DNA of 64,000 bases from an uncultured Acidimicrobiales bacterium (GTDB lineage: Bacteria > Actinomycetota > Acidimicrobiia > Acidimicrobiales > SZUA-35): positions 50,847 to 114,846 of the forward strand of contig CALAJQ010000022.1 of assembly GCA_937922785.1 (NCBI GenBank), given 5' to 3'. The notes under the pieces were generated by a model. The model saw only the letters and a program-made list of their open reading frames with translations. It was not told where the DNA came from and did no database searches. Every line of letters begins with the position of its first letter. Position 1 is the stretch's first letter. The translations under genes were made by a program, and so were the position numbers. Shown one piece after another: positions 1-9,079 of the stretch.

Positions 1-57
1 TTCGCAGCGCTCTTCGGTCGAGTCCCAGACTGGACAGCTGACTATCGATTGAAATAC

Positions 58-2424
58 CTAGAACGCAACAGCCAACACGTCGCTGACGGTTTCGGCGAAG
101 TGAAGTTCGATGCCTTCCCTTACGTTCTCGGGGATGTCGTCGGAGTCTTCCTTGTTGCCGATCGGCAAGATGACGTGCTTCACGCCAGCTCGGTGAGCGG
201 CAAGGACCTTCTCCTTAACGCCGCCAATTGGCAATACACGGCCATGCAATGTGACCTCGCCCGTCATCGCAACATCGTTGCGCATTGGCACCCCTCGAAG
301 GAGGCTGACAAAGGCGGTAGTCATCGTTACACCCGCTGACGGCCCATCCTTGGGGATGGCTCCGGCCGGGAAGTGAATATGGAATCGCCGGTCCAACTTG
401 CCCTTCAGACCAAGCTCTTCGGCATGGGCCTGGAGGTAAGACAATACGATCTGTCCCGACTCTTTCATGACATCGCCAAGCTGCCCAGTAAGCAACAAGG
501 CCGGCTCGCCTTCGCTAGACGACACCTCAACAAACAAGACATCTCCCCCGGCACCGGTAACCGCCAGGCCTGTTCCGACGCCGGGCACAGTTGCCCGATC
601 CGCAGGGTCTTCACGCATCGCAGTTCGGCCTAGCGCTGGGCGAAGGTCGTCCTCGGTGATCGTCACAGAGGCTTCGTCGGGGTTTCGAACGAGTTGACTA
701 ACAGCTCTGCGGACCAAACGATCCAAACGCTGCTCAAGTCGACGGACCCCAGACTCTCTGGTGTAGTCACCAACAATTGTGCGAATGATGTGTTCGCCAA
801 CCACAACTTCGTCGCTAGAGACGCCGTTGCGCTCCATCAGACGAGGCAGCAGATGATCGGTGGCGATAGAGACCTTCTCGTTCTCGGTGTAACCCTCAAT
901 CGAGATGATCTCCATTCGATCCAACAACGGCGCAGGAATAGTATCCAAGACGTTCGCAGTGGCGATGAATACAACCTCGCTTAGGTCAAGCTCGGTCTCC
1001 AAGTAGTTGTCTCGGAATGTGGAGTTCTGAGCGGGGTCAAGAACCTCAAGCAACGCAGCCGACGGGTCACCCTGCATGCCAGAACTGACTTTGTCGATCT
1101 CGTCCAACAAGATGACCGGGTTCATTGTTCCGGCGTCGATGAGTGCCCTGACGATGCGACCTGGCCTAGCGCCAACATAGGTGCGGCGGTGACCGCGGAT
1201 CTCCGCTTCGTCTCGAAGACCACCCAAAGACATACGAACAAACTCTCTGCCCATGGTCGCCGCAACCGATTCACCCAAGCTGGTCTTGCCAACTCCGGGC
1301 GGGCCAACGAGCGCAAGAATGGTTCCTCCGCCTCGACGCTTACTGGCCTGATCTTTGCTGCCAGAGACTGCTTTTTCAGAATCGGCATCAGTGTCGAGTC
1401 CTCGGTCCTGGCGCAACTTGCGCACAGCCAGGAACTCAATGATCCGCTCTTTAACCTTGTCTAGGCCGGTGTGATCTGCGTTAAGTCGAGCTTCGGCCGC
1501 CTCGAGGTCTAGCGCATCGGCGCTTCGTTCACCCCAGGGCAATTCGAACATCGTGTCTAGCCAGGTTCTGATCCAGCTTGACTCCATGCTTTGTTCACCG
1601 ACCTTTTCAAGCCGGTCCAGCTCCTTCTCCACAGCCGAAATGATCTTTTCAGGCATTGCGCCTTCGGCGAGGCGAGCCCTGTAGTCGGAAATGTCGTCGT
1701 CTTCAGACTCCCCGAGTTCCTTGCGAATCGAGGCAAGCTGGCGACGCAGGATGACTTCGCGCTGATCCTTCTCGAGCCCCTCGTTAACGTTGGAGCTGAT
1801 GTCGGAATTGACTTGTGCCTCAGCCAGAGCCTCTCGAGCCCAGGCCAACGCCTTGGTCAAGCGTTCGGTCACGTCGACGGTCTCAAAAAGCTCTAGACGG
1901 CGAGGCTCGGTCAGCTCGGGCCACCAGCCCAAGCTGTCAGCCAAGGCGCCCGGATCGGTGAGGCCGTCCAGCAGTCCGACCATGCGACCTCCGCCCATGA
2001 GGCGGAGCAGTTCTTGAGCAACGTGACGGTAGTCCTCGGCCAGCGCTTTGGCCTCGGCGGTCGGCGCAGCGTTTTCTAACTCAGCTATTGAGACAAGCAG
2101 GACGCCGTCTGCGCCCAGTTCTCCTTGACCAATACGGACCCTGCGAAGGCCTCGAAGTACAACCCCATTGCCCCCTCCAGGTAGCTGACCCTGCTGCTCG
2201 ATACGAACTACGAGACCTACAGAGCTGTAGTCACCACCGGTTTGAGGGACGGCTACCAGCTCGGCTGCCTGATCACCAGCGCGGGCAAGGGCAGCGTCAA
2301 AGGCGGCACGGGCGCCCGAGCTCTCGGCAGCAATTGTGACCACCATCTCGGGGAAGAAAATGCCCTGAGGCAGTGGAAGAAGTGGAAGTGTTGCGGTGTT
2401 AATACTTGACACGGGCGGGACCAT
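58..2424 (-). CDS. lon: ATP-dependent protease Lon
   Basis: Cytosolic AAA+ serine protease that unfolds and degrades damaged and regulatory proteins. The 788-residue length is normal for bacterial Lon. Visible in order: an N-terminal LON substrate-binding domain (about 1-200), a coiled linker, an AAA+ module with Walker A GPPGVGKTS (about residue 370) and Walker B VILLDEIDK, then the protease domain with the serine motif PKDGPSAGVTM and the catalytic lysine in GGVKEKVLAAHRAG. The Ser-Lys dyad is intact. The start is ATG at 2424. It is monocistronic, with a palindrome-rich upstream region (2521-2629) that could carry a regulatory or repeat element. No HspR/HAIR inverted repeat was recognised there. 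Identity is very secure. Confidence 0.97.
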   Translation of the reverse strand: MVPPVSSINTATLPLLPLPQGIFFPEMVVTIAAESSGARAAFDAALARAGDQAAELVAVPQTGGDYSSVGLVVRIEQQGQLPGGGNGVVLRGLRRVRIGQGELGADGVLLVSIAELENAAPTAEAKALAEDYRHVAQELLRLMGGGRMVGLLDGLTDPGALADSLGWWPELTEPRRLELFETVDVTERLTKALAWAREALAEAQVNSDISSNVNEGLEKDQREVILRRQLASIRKELGESEDDDISDYRARLAEGAMPEKIISAVEKELDRLEKVGEQSMESSWIRTWLDTMFELPWGERSADALDLEAAEARLNADHTGLDKVKERIIEFLAVRKLRQDRGLDTDADSEKAVSGSKDQASKRRGGGTILALVGPPGVGKTSLGESVAATMGREFVRMSLGGLRDEAEIRGHRRTYVGARPGRIVRALIDAGTMNPVILLDEIDKVSSGMQGDPSAALLEVLDPAQNSTFRDNYLETELDLSEVVFIATANVLDTIPAPLLDRMEIISIEGYTENEKVSIATDHLLPRLMERNGVSSDEVVVGEHIIRTIVGDYTRESGVRRLEQRLDRLVRRAVSQLVRNPDEASVTITEDDLRPALGRTAMREDPADRATVPGVGTGLAVTGAGGDVLFVEVSSSEGEPALLLTGQLGDVMKESGQIVLSYLQAHAEELGLKGKLDRRFHIHFPAGAIPKDGPSAGVTMTTAFVSLLRGVPMRNDVAMTGEVTLHGRVLPIGGVKEKVLAAHRAGVKHVILPIGNKEDSDDIPENVREGIELHFAETVSDVLAVAF

Positions 2425-2520
2425 ATCCTTACTAGGTGTAATTGTTATTACAAGCTTACAACCAGATAGGCTGTCGACTTATTCCGGCCCCCTGTGAGAT
2501 CTGACACGATTCGATTAATC

Positions 2521-2629
2521 CGTTCTGTCTGCTGGGGGTGACAAAACCCCGAAAAGTCAGCTGTGGGTGACAACTATTGTCACCTGGGGCAGAAATTTGA
2601 GAGAATTGTCACCTGGGGCAGACAGAACG
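2521..2629. repeat. Palindromic repeat upstream of lon (TCTGTCTG family)
   Basis: Imperfect 24-bp inverted arms lie at 2521-2544 and 2606-2629 (outer ends TTCTGTCTG / CAGACAGAA). Nested inside is a perfect inverted repeat GGTGACAA-cta-TTGTCACC (2566-2584), plus a further direct copy of TTGTCACCTGGGGCAGA. The outer termini match the repeats at 37.7 and 39.2 kb, so this may be a dispersed palindromic element. The inner GGTGACAA sites could alternatively be a regulator operator shared by lon and the divergent MFS gene. Confidence 0.65.
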
Positions 2630-2672
2630 AACCCGAGCTACGGCCAATCGAAAGGCTCGATACCGTGACCCG

Positions 2673-3818
2673 GTGACCATTGGGCGAGCCGACATAACGA
2701 AGCTCACCTACGGCAAAGCAACCGTCAACACCGCCATTCGCTGGCTTCCGTTTTTTCTGCCGATACTGGCCGTTGCCTATGGCACGACCACGGCAACTCT
2801 CGCACTACTTCTCGGCTTGGCCGAGGCCGCTGGCTTAAGCACATTGTTTGTTGGCCGTTGGCTTGACGCCGGTCGCGAACGGCTTGTGATCGTTCTGGCT
2901 CTGGTGACCGTTGCTGTTTCTTCGGCGCTGGCACTGGTCGGCTCGATTTGGCTTTTCGCCGCAGCCCTGCTTTTGCTTGGCGCAGCCTCGGGCTTTGTCA
3001 CGGTGGGAGGTCACGCCTGGATATCGGCCCGGGTTCGGTTCGAACGGAGGGCTCGCTTCATTGGAATCTTCGAGATGTCTTGGGCGACAGCCCTGGTAGT
3101 TGGCGTACCCGTGGTTGCTTTACTGATTGACCGATTCAACTGGCGTGCCCCTTTCATCGCGGTTGCCATCGCTGCGCTTGGCGGCGCAGCCCTAATTGGC
3201 GCCATGACCGATGGCGAAGGTAACCAGCGGCGACCTCTGGCCAAGGCAGACAAGACACCGATCACAACCGACGCCTGGATGATAATCGCGCTGGCAGCGA
3301 TGATCGCTTTGGCCGGGCTTACCACAGTTGCGGTTGTGGGCACCTGGCTAGACCTAACCCTTGGAGTATCCACTGGCGGCGTTGGCCTGGTAGCAATCTC
3401 ATTCGGTCTGGCTGAACTGACCGCCACTTCTTCTTCATCGGTCTTTGCCGACAGGCTGGGCAAGCGTCGAACGATTCAGGCCTCGGTCCTAGTTACGTTG
3501 GCCGGTTTGGCCATTATTGCAACGGCTGGAAACTCGCTGTTTGTAGGGGTGGTCGGGCTGATCATCTTCTTCTTGGGTTTTGAATACTCAATCGTCACGT
3601 CGTTCTCGCTAGTCAGCGAAGCGATGCCGAAGTCGCGTGGTCGAGTTATGGGCGTCAGCAATGCGGTCAGCACGGGCGGTCGAGGCATCGGGGTTGGGTC
3701 GTCGGGATATCTTTATGACCGGTTCGACATAGGCGGGCCAGTCACCGTCTCGGTAGTCGCGGCCGTTATTGCGCTGGTGCTGCTGGCCCTAATTGGTAAG
3801 CGACGCAGCGATCTCTAA
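2673..3818 (+). CDS. MFS transporter
   Basis: Predicted 381-residue inner-membrane carrier of the major facilitator superfamily, about 12 hydrophobic segments in two halves separated by a polar loop near residue 190 (EGNQRRPLAKADK). The cytoplasmic loop motif FVGRWLDAGRER and the second-half FADRLGKRRT are degenerate versions of the MFS loop 2-3 signature. The substrate cannot be inferred. The start is GTG at 2673, just downstream of the palindromic region shared with lon. It is convergent with the next gene and the two stop codons overlap by a few bases. Confidence 0.85.
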   Translation: MTIGRADITKLTYGKATVNTAIRWLPFFLPILAVAYGTTTATLALLLGLAEAAGLSTLFVGRWLDAGRERLVIVLALVTVAVSSALALVGSIWLFAAALLLLGAASGFVTVGGHAWISARVRFERRARFIGIFEMSWATALVVGVPVVALLIDRFNWRAPFIAVAIAALGGAALIGAMTDGEGNQRRPLAKADKTPITTDAWMIIALAAMIALAGLTTVAVVGTWLDLTLGVSTGGVGLVAISFGLAELTATSSSSVFADRLGKRRTIQASVLVTLAGLAIIATAGNSLFVGVVGLIIFFLGFEYSIVTSFSLVSEAMPKSRGRVMGVSNAVSTGGRGIGVGSSGYLYDRFDIGGPVTVSVVAAVIALVLLALIGKRRSDL

Positions 3819-5098
3819 CTGACTTGTTGGGCAATCGCGATCTCGTCGATCGCGCCTGGTATCGGCAGTTGCCAAAATGTCTGCGCGCCGGGTGACCAGA
3901 ACATCAACGAGTCAGATTCGGCATCGGCCATCACCCAGCTTCCTGACACCGAGTCAAACGCCGCAGCGGTGAACGGTTCGCCGCTGAACTGATGGGCAAC
4001 ATTCCATTCGCCGGTTGAGACATCTACCAATGTCTGTGTTTCGCTGCCGTCATCAAGCACCAAAAGCGAGAATCCATCGTCACTCATCACAATTGAAGAG
4101 CTTGAAAACGAAAGCGGAACATCAAGCGCAACTTCGGGCCTGGACAAGTCTTGAAGATTTATTCGGAAGTAAGAACAATTCTCAAACAGAGCCACGCAGC
4201 GCTCTACGATTGCTGCGCTTTGACTTGCGGCGAACACCCGTCTTGAACCAAGACTTACCAGGCCGTCATCAGTCTTTCGATGAATCTCACCGTTCAACCT
4301 GACGAAGATCTTGTCGTCCACAACTGTCACTTCGGACCCGGCGGGCAATAGGTCAAGATCGGGTTCGCCAAAGACTTCGACCACCTGGTCTCGAGCGCTA
4401 GGAAAATGAACGCCTTGGGGAACCAAGCGGATCTCTGGCACCGGTGTTGAAGAGCTGATCACCTCGGTGGCGGCCACAATCGCTGTTGGCGTGGCAACTT
4501 CAAACCCGAGGCTCGAGTTCGACAGCAGCAGGTCTACCCCACCGGTGGTCGAGATTGATCGGAGAAACCGCTCCTCATGGACGATCAGCTTTCCTGCGAC
4601 TAGCGCCATAGATCTCCCGTCTCGCCCGGCTTCGGCTCGCGCTTGGGACGACGCTGTTACTGGCAGCTCGATGCGGTGGGACGTATCGTTTTCCGGATCT
4701 ATCACCAAGACCGAAGAACCTTGGCGAATTGCTACTGCCCGGCCTATGCCTCCAAATTCCTCCAGAGGCCAAACCATGTCTTGGTGAGTCAGCTGGTTCG
4801 GCTGGCTAGTGACAAGAGGCTGGTTAGCATCTTCAGCAGCCGAGGTCGTGGGCGCACTGGGCGTTGTCGTCGTAGCAAATCCCAAGCTCGGTGATGTTGT
4901 GGGCGCTGGTGCTGCGTCTTCAGAGGGCAGATTCCCTCGAGCGATCACAAACAGAACAGCTGCGGCCAGTCCTAGTATCGCCATCATCCAGCGGGGAACT
5001 CCGCCTCTGGTCAGCTCAGCCGAAGTCTCTACCGAGCCACCGTCGCCGAGCCCGCCCATTGAACTCTGTTGGGTGCTGTCTTCGAACTCATAGGCCAT
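3815..5098 (-). CDS. Membrane-anchored protein, probable beta-propeller
   Basis: 427 residues, no assigned function. The N-terminus (MAYEFEDSTQQ) is hydrophilic, followed by a single transmembrane segment (about residues 35-55, WMMAILGLAAAVLFVIA), a Ser/Thr/Pro-rich linker (TTTTPSAPTTSA) and a large extracytoplasmic domain. That domain is rich in beta-strand-like repeats with Asp/Gly turns, including SDDGFSLLVLDDGS, and ends with SLMFWSPGAQTFWQLP. This resembles WD40/YVTN-type propellers in texture, but I recognise no family signature. It is convergent with the MFS gene and divergent from the P450 gene. A role in envelope sensing or binding would be speculation. Confidence 0.75.
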   Translation of the reverse strand: MAYEFEDSTQQSSMGGLGDGGSVETSAELTRGGVPRWMMAILGLAAAVLFVIARGNLPSEDAAPAPTTSPSLGFATTTTPSAPTTSAAEDANQPLVTSQPNQLTHQDMVWPLEEFGGIGRAVAIRQGSSVLVIDPENDTSHRIELPVTASSQARAEAGRDGRSMALVAGKLIVHEERFLRSISTTGGVDLLLSNSSLGFEVATPTAIVAATEVISSSTPVPEIRLVPQGVHFPSARDQVVEVFGEPDLDLLPAGSEVTVVDDKIFVRLNGEIHRKTDDGLVSLGSRRVFAASQSAAIVERCVALFENCSYFRINLQDLSRPEVALDVPLSFSSSSIVMSDDGFSLLVLDDGSETQTLVDVSTGEWNVAHQFSGEPFTAAAFDSVSGSWVMADAESDSLMFWSPGAQTFWQLPIPGAIDEIAIAQQVS

Positions 5099-5182
5099 CG
5101 GAGAGACGATGGTAACCCAGAGCTTTGCACATCCTCAGATCGCTCAACTAGGTTCTGATTACAGCCTAGCTCTGGGGGCAAA

Positions 5183-6397
5183 GTGGCATACGAAACCGAT
5201 CACATCGACTCTGACCTGGTTACGGACTGGATTAACGACTGGGACTGGCTTGACCCAAACTGGGGTCCGAATGCCATTGAAATATGGAACTCCGTTCGTG
5301 AGGAGTGCCCAATGGCCTCTACTGAACGCTATGGACGCGCCTTCATGCCGGTCACCATGGAGGCCGTTTCCCAGGTTGCCAATGACACCGAGAACTTCTC
5401 CTCAGTTTGGGTTGGACTGGCACGGCCCGATGCCCCTCGCCAGCCCGCTCCCCCAATAACCTCAGATCCACCTGACCATAAGGACCATCGACGCCTTCTG
5501 TTGCCAGCGTTTAACCCGCGCCGGGTCGCCGCTATGGAACAAGAGTTACGCGAGTACTGCCGTGGCCTGATTGCTCAGCTAGAGGGACTTGAATTTGCCG
5601 ACGCCGCAGAGCAGTACACGCAACACATCCCGGTGCACGGCATCTGCCAACTAACTGGCATCCCCGAAGAAGACGCTGACCTCTTCAGAGACTGGATCTA
5701 CCGTAACTTCCAGCTAGGTCCGAAGGACAACGCGGTTCGGACCCAGGTCTACACCGAGATGACCGCCTACATCGACGCACTGTTGCAGGACCGCTTGGAC
5801 AACCCGACCGATGACATGCTCACAGGCATTGCAAATGCCGAGATCGATGGCAAAGAGGTCGAATGGCAACTCAAAGTGGGCTACGTCCGCCTACTAATTG
5901 TCGCTGGGATCGACACAACTTGGAGTGCCCTGGGCTCGGGGCTTTGGCACTTCGCTCAGAACAATGACGAGGTGGCCCGCCTGGTGGCGGTTCCCGACGA
6001 CGACTTGTTGTGGCAAACCGCCAGCGAAGAAGTGCTTCGCTATTACGCGCCGGTCACGATGGCCCGCAAAGTCGTGGCCGCAACCGAGGTTGCCGGCTGT
6101 CCTGTGTACCCCGGTGACCAGATGCTGGCCACCCTTCCCGCCGCCAACCATGACCCGGCGGCGTTCGACTCACCTGAGGTGTTTGACATCACCCGAACAA
6201 AGAACCGTCACCTCGCTTTCGGTCTTGGCATCCACCGGTGCGTCGGCTCAAACCTCGCCCGTATGGAGCTTCTAGTTGGCATTCAGGAATGGCTACGAGC
6301 GTTCCCCAACTACAGCCTTGATCCAAACAATGAAACCACGTGGGCTCCCGGACAAATCCGAGGACCTCGCGGCATTCCGGTTAAGTTGAACCGCTGA
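5183..6397 (+). CDS. Cytochrome P450
   Basis: Soluble 404-residue bacterial class I P450 mono-oxygenase that needs a ferredoxin and reductase, neither of which is nearby. The I-helix motif AGIDTTWSALGSG carries the acid-alcohol pair, the K-helix ExxR is EEVLRYY, and the haem-binding loop FGLGIHRCVG places the thiolate cysteine near residue 353. The ETDHIDSDLVTDW N-terminus and the length fit actinobacterial CYPs acting on terpenoids, sterols or fatty acids, but the substrate is unknown. Start GTG at 5183 with a GGGGG Shine-Dalgarno about 7 nt upstream. It immediately precedes an MFS carrier with which it may be translationally coupled. Confidence 0.95.
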   Translation: MAYETDHIDSDLVTDWINDWDWLDPNWGPNAIEIWNSVREECPMASTERYGRAFMPVTMEAVSQVANDTENFSSVWVGLARPDAPRQPAPPITSDPPDHKDHRRLLLPAFNPRRVAAMEQELREYCRGLIAQLEGLEFADAAEQYTQHIPVHGICQLTGIPEEDADLFRDWIYRNFQLGPKDNAVRTQVYTEMTAYIDALLQDRLDNPTDDMLTGIANAEIDGKEVEWQLKVGYVRLLIVAGIDTTWSALGSGLWHFAQNNDEVARLVAVPDDDLLWQTASEEVLRYYAPVTMARKVVAATEVAGCPVYPGDQMLATLPAANHDPAAFDSPEVFDITRTKNRHLAFGLGIHRCVGSNLARMELLVGIQEWLRAFPNYSLDPNNETTWAPGQIRGPRGIPVKLNR

Positions 6398-6456
6398 ACT
6401 CGACTAACTCTGACTCGAACAAGGCCGGCCGCGTCTGGCTCGTAATAGCGCTGGTT

Positions 6457-7623
6457 ATGGCCACAACCGCTGTGGCCCAAGCCTTCGGCCGCTTCACTTG
6501 GGGAGTGGTTCTTCCCGACGCTCGGGATGACATTCTTGGCGGCTCGAACACGTTGGCCGGATTCTTCGCAACTCTGAATGTGGCCGCCTACTTACTCGGA
6601 ACCCTTGCCGTCTCGTGGATGGCGTCGCGGCTCACTTTGATACGACTGATGCGGTTGGGCCTGATCCTTTCGACCGCGGCATTAGGGCTGGCGTCGTTTA
6701 CTTCGTCGGCACCAGTGCTGGCCTTTTCTCTGTTTGTGATGGGACTCGGCGGGGCTTGCATCTGGATACCGTCACCGGCGCTTGCCGCCCGAGTGCTGCC
6801 ACCAAATCGGGCCGGGTTGGCTGTTGGCTTCATGGGCTCCGGTATCGGGATCGGTATTGTCTTCGCAGGCCAGCTCGCCCGATACCTCGATAAACAAGCT
6901 AGTGGGGACCAGATTTGGCAAACCATGTACCGGATCGAGTTTGCAATAGCGCTTGTCGTACTGGCGGCGACTTTCATATTTCTCCGCGCTACCGATGACA
7001 AGCCATCTGCTGCGGGCGGTTTCGGAGGATTCACTGCTCTCAAGACCGTGCCCGGCTGGTTACCGGCGATCCTGGCGTACGCCTCCTTTGGCTTTGCCTA
7101 CATCTTGGTGATCGGCTTTCTAGTTGCCCGCTTGGAGGGCGATTCGGGATTCTCCGCAGGTCAGGCCGCCACGATGTTCTCGGTGGTCGGGGTCGCAACG
7201 ATTGTTGGTGGTCTCTCACTAGGGTCGCTGTCAGACCGGATCGGCAGACGGATCACTCTGACCACCTCATTCTTGATCTTCGCCATCTGCACGTTGGGAA
7301 TTCTCACAGGTCGCCAGCCGCTGGTAACAATCGCCTGCTTCGGCGTCGGAGCGATGTTCTCGGGAATGCCCGGGCTGATCATCGCTCACATAGTGGCCAA
7401 CACCAACGCGACCACCTACGGCCCTGCGTTCAGCGCAGCAACTTTGGCCTTTGGAGGCGCGCAAGTGGTCTCACCCCAGATTGGCGGGGCGCTGGCCGAC
7501 TCACTCGACTCATTCACTTGGGTGTTTGCATTAGCCTCAGCGGTGGCAATCGGAGGGGCGATCGCCGCCTCACGGATGCCAGCGGACAGTATCTCTCGGT
7601 CTACTACTCAGCCCAGGCCTTGA
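6457..7623 (+). CDS. MFS transporter, probably coupled to the P450
   Basis: 388-residue major facilitator with about 12 transmembrane segments; LSDRIGRRIT is the canonical loop 2-3 motif in the second half. The ATG at 6457 falls inside the first hydrophobic segment: the reading frame stays open upstream and reads RVWLVIALVM before it. There is no in-frame ATG, GTG or TTG between the stop at 6382 and 6457, but a CTG at 6394 overlaps the P450 stop as CTGA. So either the true start is a rare CTG with coupling to the P450, or TM1 is short. Export or uptake of the P450 substrate or product is an inference from adjacency. Confidence 0.85.
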   Translation: MATTAVAQAFGRFTWGVVLPDARDDILGGSNTLAGFFATLNVAAYLLGTLAVSWMASRLTLIRLMRLGLILSTAALGLASFTSSAPVLAFSLFVMGLGGACIWIPSPALAARVLPPNRAGLAVGFMGSGIGIGIVFAGQLARYLDKQASGDQIWQTMYRIEFAIALVVLAATFIFLRATDDKPSAAGGFGGFTALKTVPGWLPAILAYASFGFAYILVIGFLVARLEGDSGFSAGQAATMFSVVGVATIVGGLSLGSLSDRIGRRITLTTSFLIFAICTLGILTGRQPLVTIACFGVGAMFSGMPGLIIAHIVANTNATTYGPAFSAATLAFGGAQVVSPQIGGALADSLDSFTWVFALASAVAIGGAIAASRMPADSISRSTTQPRP

Positions 7624-8641
7624 CCTTTTCGATGAGGTCAAGCGTGTTCTCACCAATCGGCGTGATGGACAGACGAGTTACACCAGCCTCGCGGTAGGCC
7701 TCAATTCGCTCACGCACAAAACCTTCGTCACCGGCCATGGTAGTGGCTTCGAGGTAGTCCTCTGGGATGAGCGCTTCGGCTTCGCCGCGGTGGCCGCTCA
7801 AGTAAAGGTCCTGGATCTTTTCCGCCGCATCGCCGTAGCCGTACTTCTGGAACAAAGTGTTGTAGAAGTTCTTGCCCTTGGCTCCCATGCCCCCGACATA
7901 CAACGCAGTCATGCCGCGGCTGCCATCTCGGATCTGCTTGGCAGTGGCCTTGTCGCAAATTGAAACTACGCCTCCGGCAACCATTTCAAGCTCGCCAAGT
8001 GACTCGTCACGGGCGGCCTTGCCGATGGCGAGATCCTCGGCCCAAACGTCGTTGGCCTTTTCAGGGTGGAAGAAGATTGGCAGCCACCCTTCGGCCTTTT
8101 CCGCAGTCATCTGCACGTTCTTGGGCCCCAGTGATGCCACATAGATTGGAATAGATTCCCGCACCGGGCGATTGATCAGTTTCAGACTCTTGCCAAGCCC
8201 GGTTCCCTGATCAGCCGGGAGAGGAAGCTGGTAGTAACGGCCGTCGTATTCAACCTTTTCGCGCTTCCAAACCTGGCGACAAATGTCAATGATTTCCTTT
8301 GTGCGACCGATTGGGGCGTCGTACTTCACACCATGCCAACCCTCGATTACCTGCGGGCCCGAGGCACCGAGACCCAGCACACATCGACCGCCCGATAGGG
8401 CATCGATGCCGGCAGCTGTCATGCCGATAAGGGTTGGCGTGCGGGAGTAAAGGGGCAGAATGCCAGCACAAATTTCCATGCGTTCGGTAACAGCGGCCAA
8501 GTAGCCCATAAGGCTGACAGCGTCGAAGCTATACAACTCAGCCACCCAAACCATGTCGACACCAGCCGACTCATAGTCACGGGCTGTTTGAGCAGTGGCC
8601 TGGGGGTCGCCACCATAGTTAAGAGTCATGCTGAGCTTCAT
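7604..8641 (-). CDS. LLM-class (F420-type) oxidoreductase
   Basis: 345 residues of the luciferase-like TIM-barrel superfamily, resembling actinobacterial F420-dependent members. Family-like segments are MKLSMTLNYGGDP at the N-terminus, VWVAELYSFDAVSLMGYLAA, the glycine-rich GRCVLGLGASGPQVIEGWHG, and PIYVASLGPKNVQMTAEKAEGWLP. The ORF track starts at 8665, but the homologous N-terminus begins at the ATG at 8641, which also avoids extending into the divergent ABM gene region. The C-terminus overlaps the convergent MFS gene by about 20 bp. The cofactor (F420 versus FMN) and the substrate are not determined by sequence inspection. Confidence 0.9.
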   Translation of the reverse strand: MKLSMTLNYGGDPQATAQTARDYESAGVDMVWVAELYSFDAVSLMGYLAAVTERMEICAGILPLYSRTPTLIGMTAAGIDALSGGRCVLGLGASGPQVIEGWHGVKYDAPIGRTKEIIDICRQVWKREKVEYDGRYYQLPLPADQGTGLGKSLKLINRPVRESIPIYVASLGPKNVQMTAEKAEGWLPIFFHPEKANDVWAEDLAIGKAARDESLGELEMVAGGVVSICDKATAKQIRDGSRGMTALYVGGMGAKGKNFYNTLFQKYGYGDAAEKIQDLYLSGHRGEAEALIPEDYLEATTMAGDEGFVRERIEAYREAGVTRLSITPIGENTLDLIEKVKAWAE

Positions 8642-8706
8642 CCCGAAAGCATGGCCGAAACCCACCCGAGGGGCAAAACGACGCGTCCGTCCAGTGTTTT
8701 GTCCAT

Positions 8707-8748
8707 ACTTTTGTTAATACTGTGGCCACTTTTGTTAATACTGTGGCC
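8707..8748. repeat. Perfect 21-bp tandem duplication in the ABM promoter region
   Basis: A 21-bp unit containing TTGTTAATAC is duplicated exactly at 8707-8727 and 8728-8748, ending one base before the ABM start codon. The duplication places a TTGTTA (8711-8716) 19 bp from a TAATAC (8736-8741), which lies 8 nt before the ATG. That would give a promoter with an essentially leaderless transcript. Confidence 0.8.
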
Positions 8749-8749
8749 C

Positions 8750-9055
8750 ATGATCATCGTTCAGGGAACATTCACGGTTGAGCCGGACCAGCGAGAGGCC
8801 TATCTCGCTCAGACGTTTGAGATGCAGCAGATCAGTCGGGCTGAAAAGGGCTGCATCGAGTACGTGTTTGCTGCAGATCCACTAGAAGCCAACCGCGTGT
8901 TGTTGTCCGAACGCTGGGAGACCAGGGCTGACCTTGATGACCACATCACGGCGCTAAACATCCGACGCGACGCAGCACGCGAAGCGGGCGAAACCCAGAT
9001 TCAGCCGATCGAGCGCAGCGTTGTGTTCTTCGAAGGCACTCAGTTCCAGCTCTGA
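8750..9055 (+). CDS. Antibiotic biosynthesis monooxygenase (ABM) domain protein
   Basis: About 101 residues forming a ferredoxin-like ABM/YgiN-type fold: IIVQGTFTVEPDQREAYLA, then GCIEYVFAADPLEANRVLLSERWETRADLDDHI, which is the classic ABM core (SERWET and the paired strands). Members are small cofactor-free monooxygenases or quinol/haem-related proteins, and the substrate is unknown. The ORF track begins at 8588, but that extension is low-complexity hydrophobic sequence generated by the tandem repeat. The family N-terminus begins at the ATG at 8750. It is divergent from the LLM gene. Confidence 0.85.
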   Translation: MIIVQGTFTVEPDQREAYLAQTFEMQQISRAEKGCIEYVFAADPLEANRVLLSERWETRADLDDHITALNIRRDAAREAGETQIQPIERSVVFFEGTQFQL

Positions 9056-9079
9056 GCAAAACGCCAAACCCTCTCGTGG

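Noticed and set aside
1-57. Possible gene end at the left edge
   Set aside because: 57 bp beyond the lon stop with no readable frame or hairpin that I can support.
2425-2672. HspR/HAIR operator in front of lon
   Set aside because: No CTTGAGT-N7-ACTCAAG-like sequence; the palindromes are of a different sequence.
3011-3463. 150-residue minus-strand ORF in the MFS gene
   Set aside because: Shadow of a high-GC membrane protein gene; composition rich in Ala/Thr/Arg.
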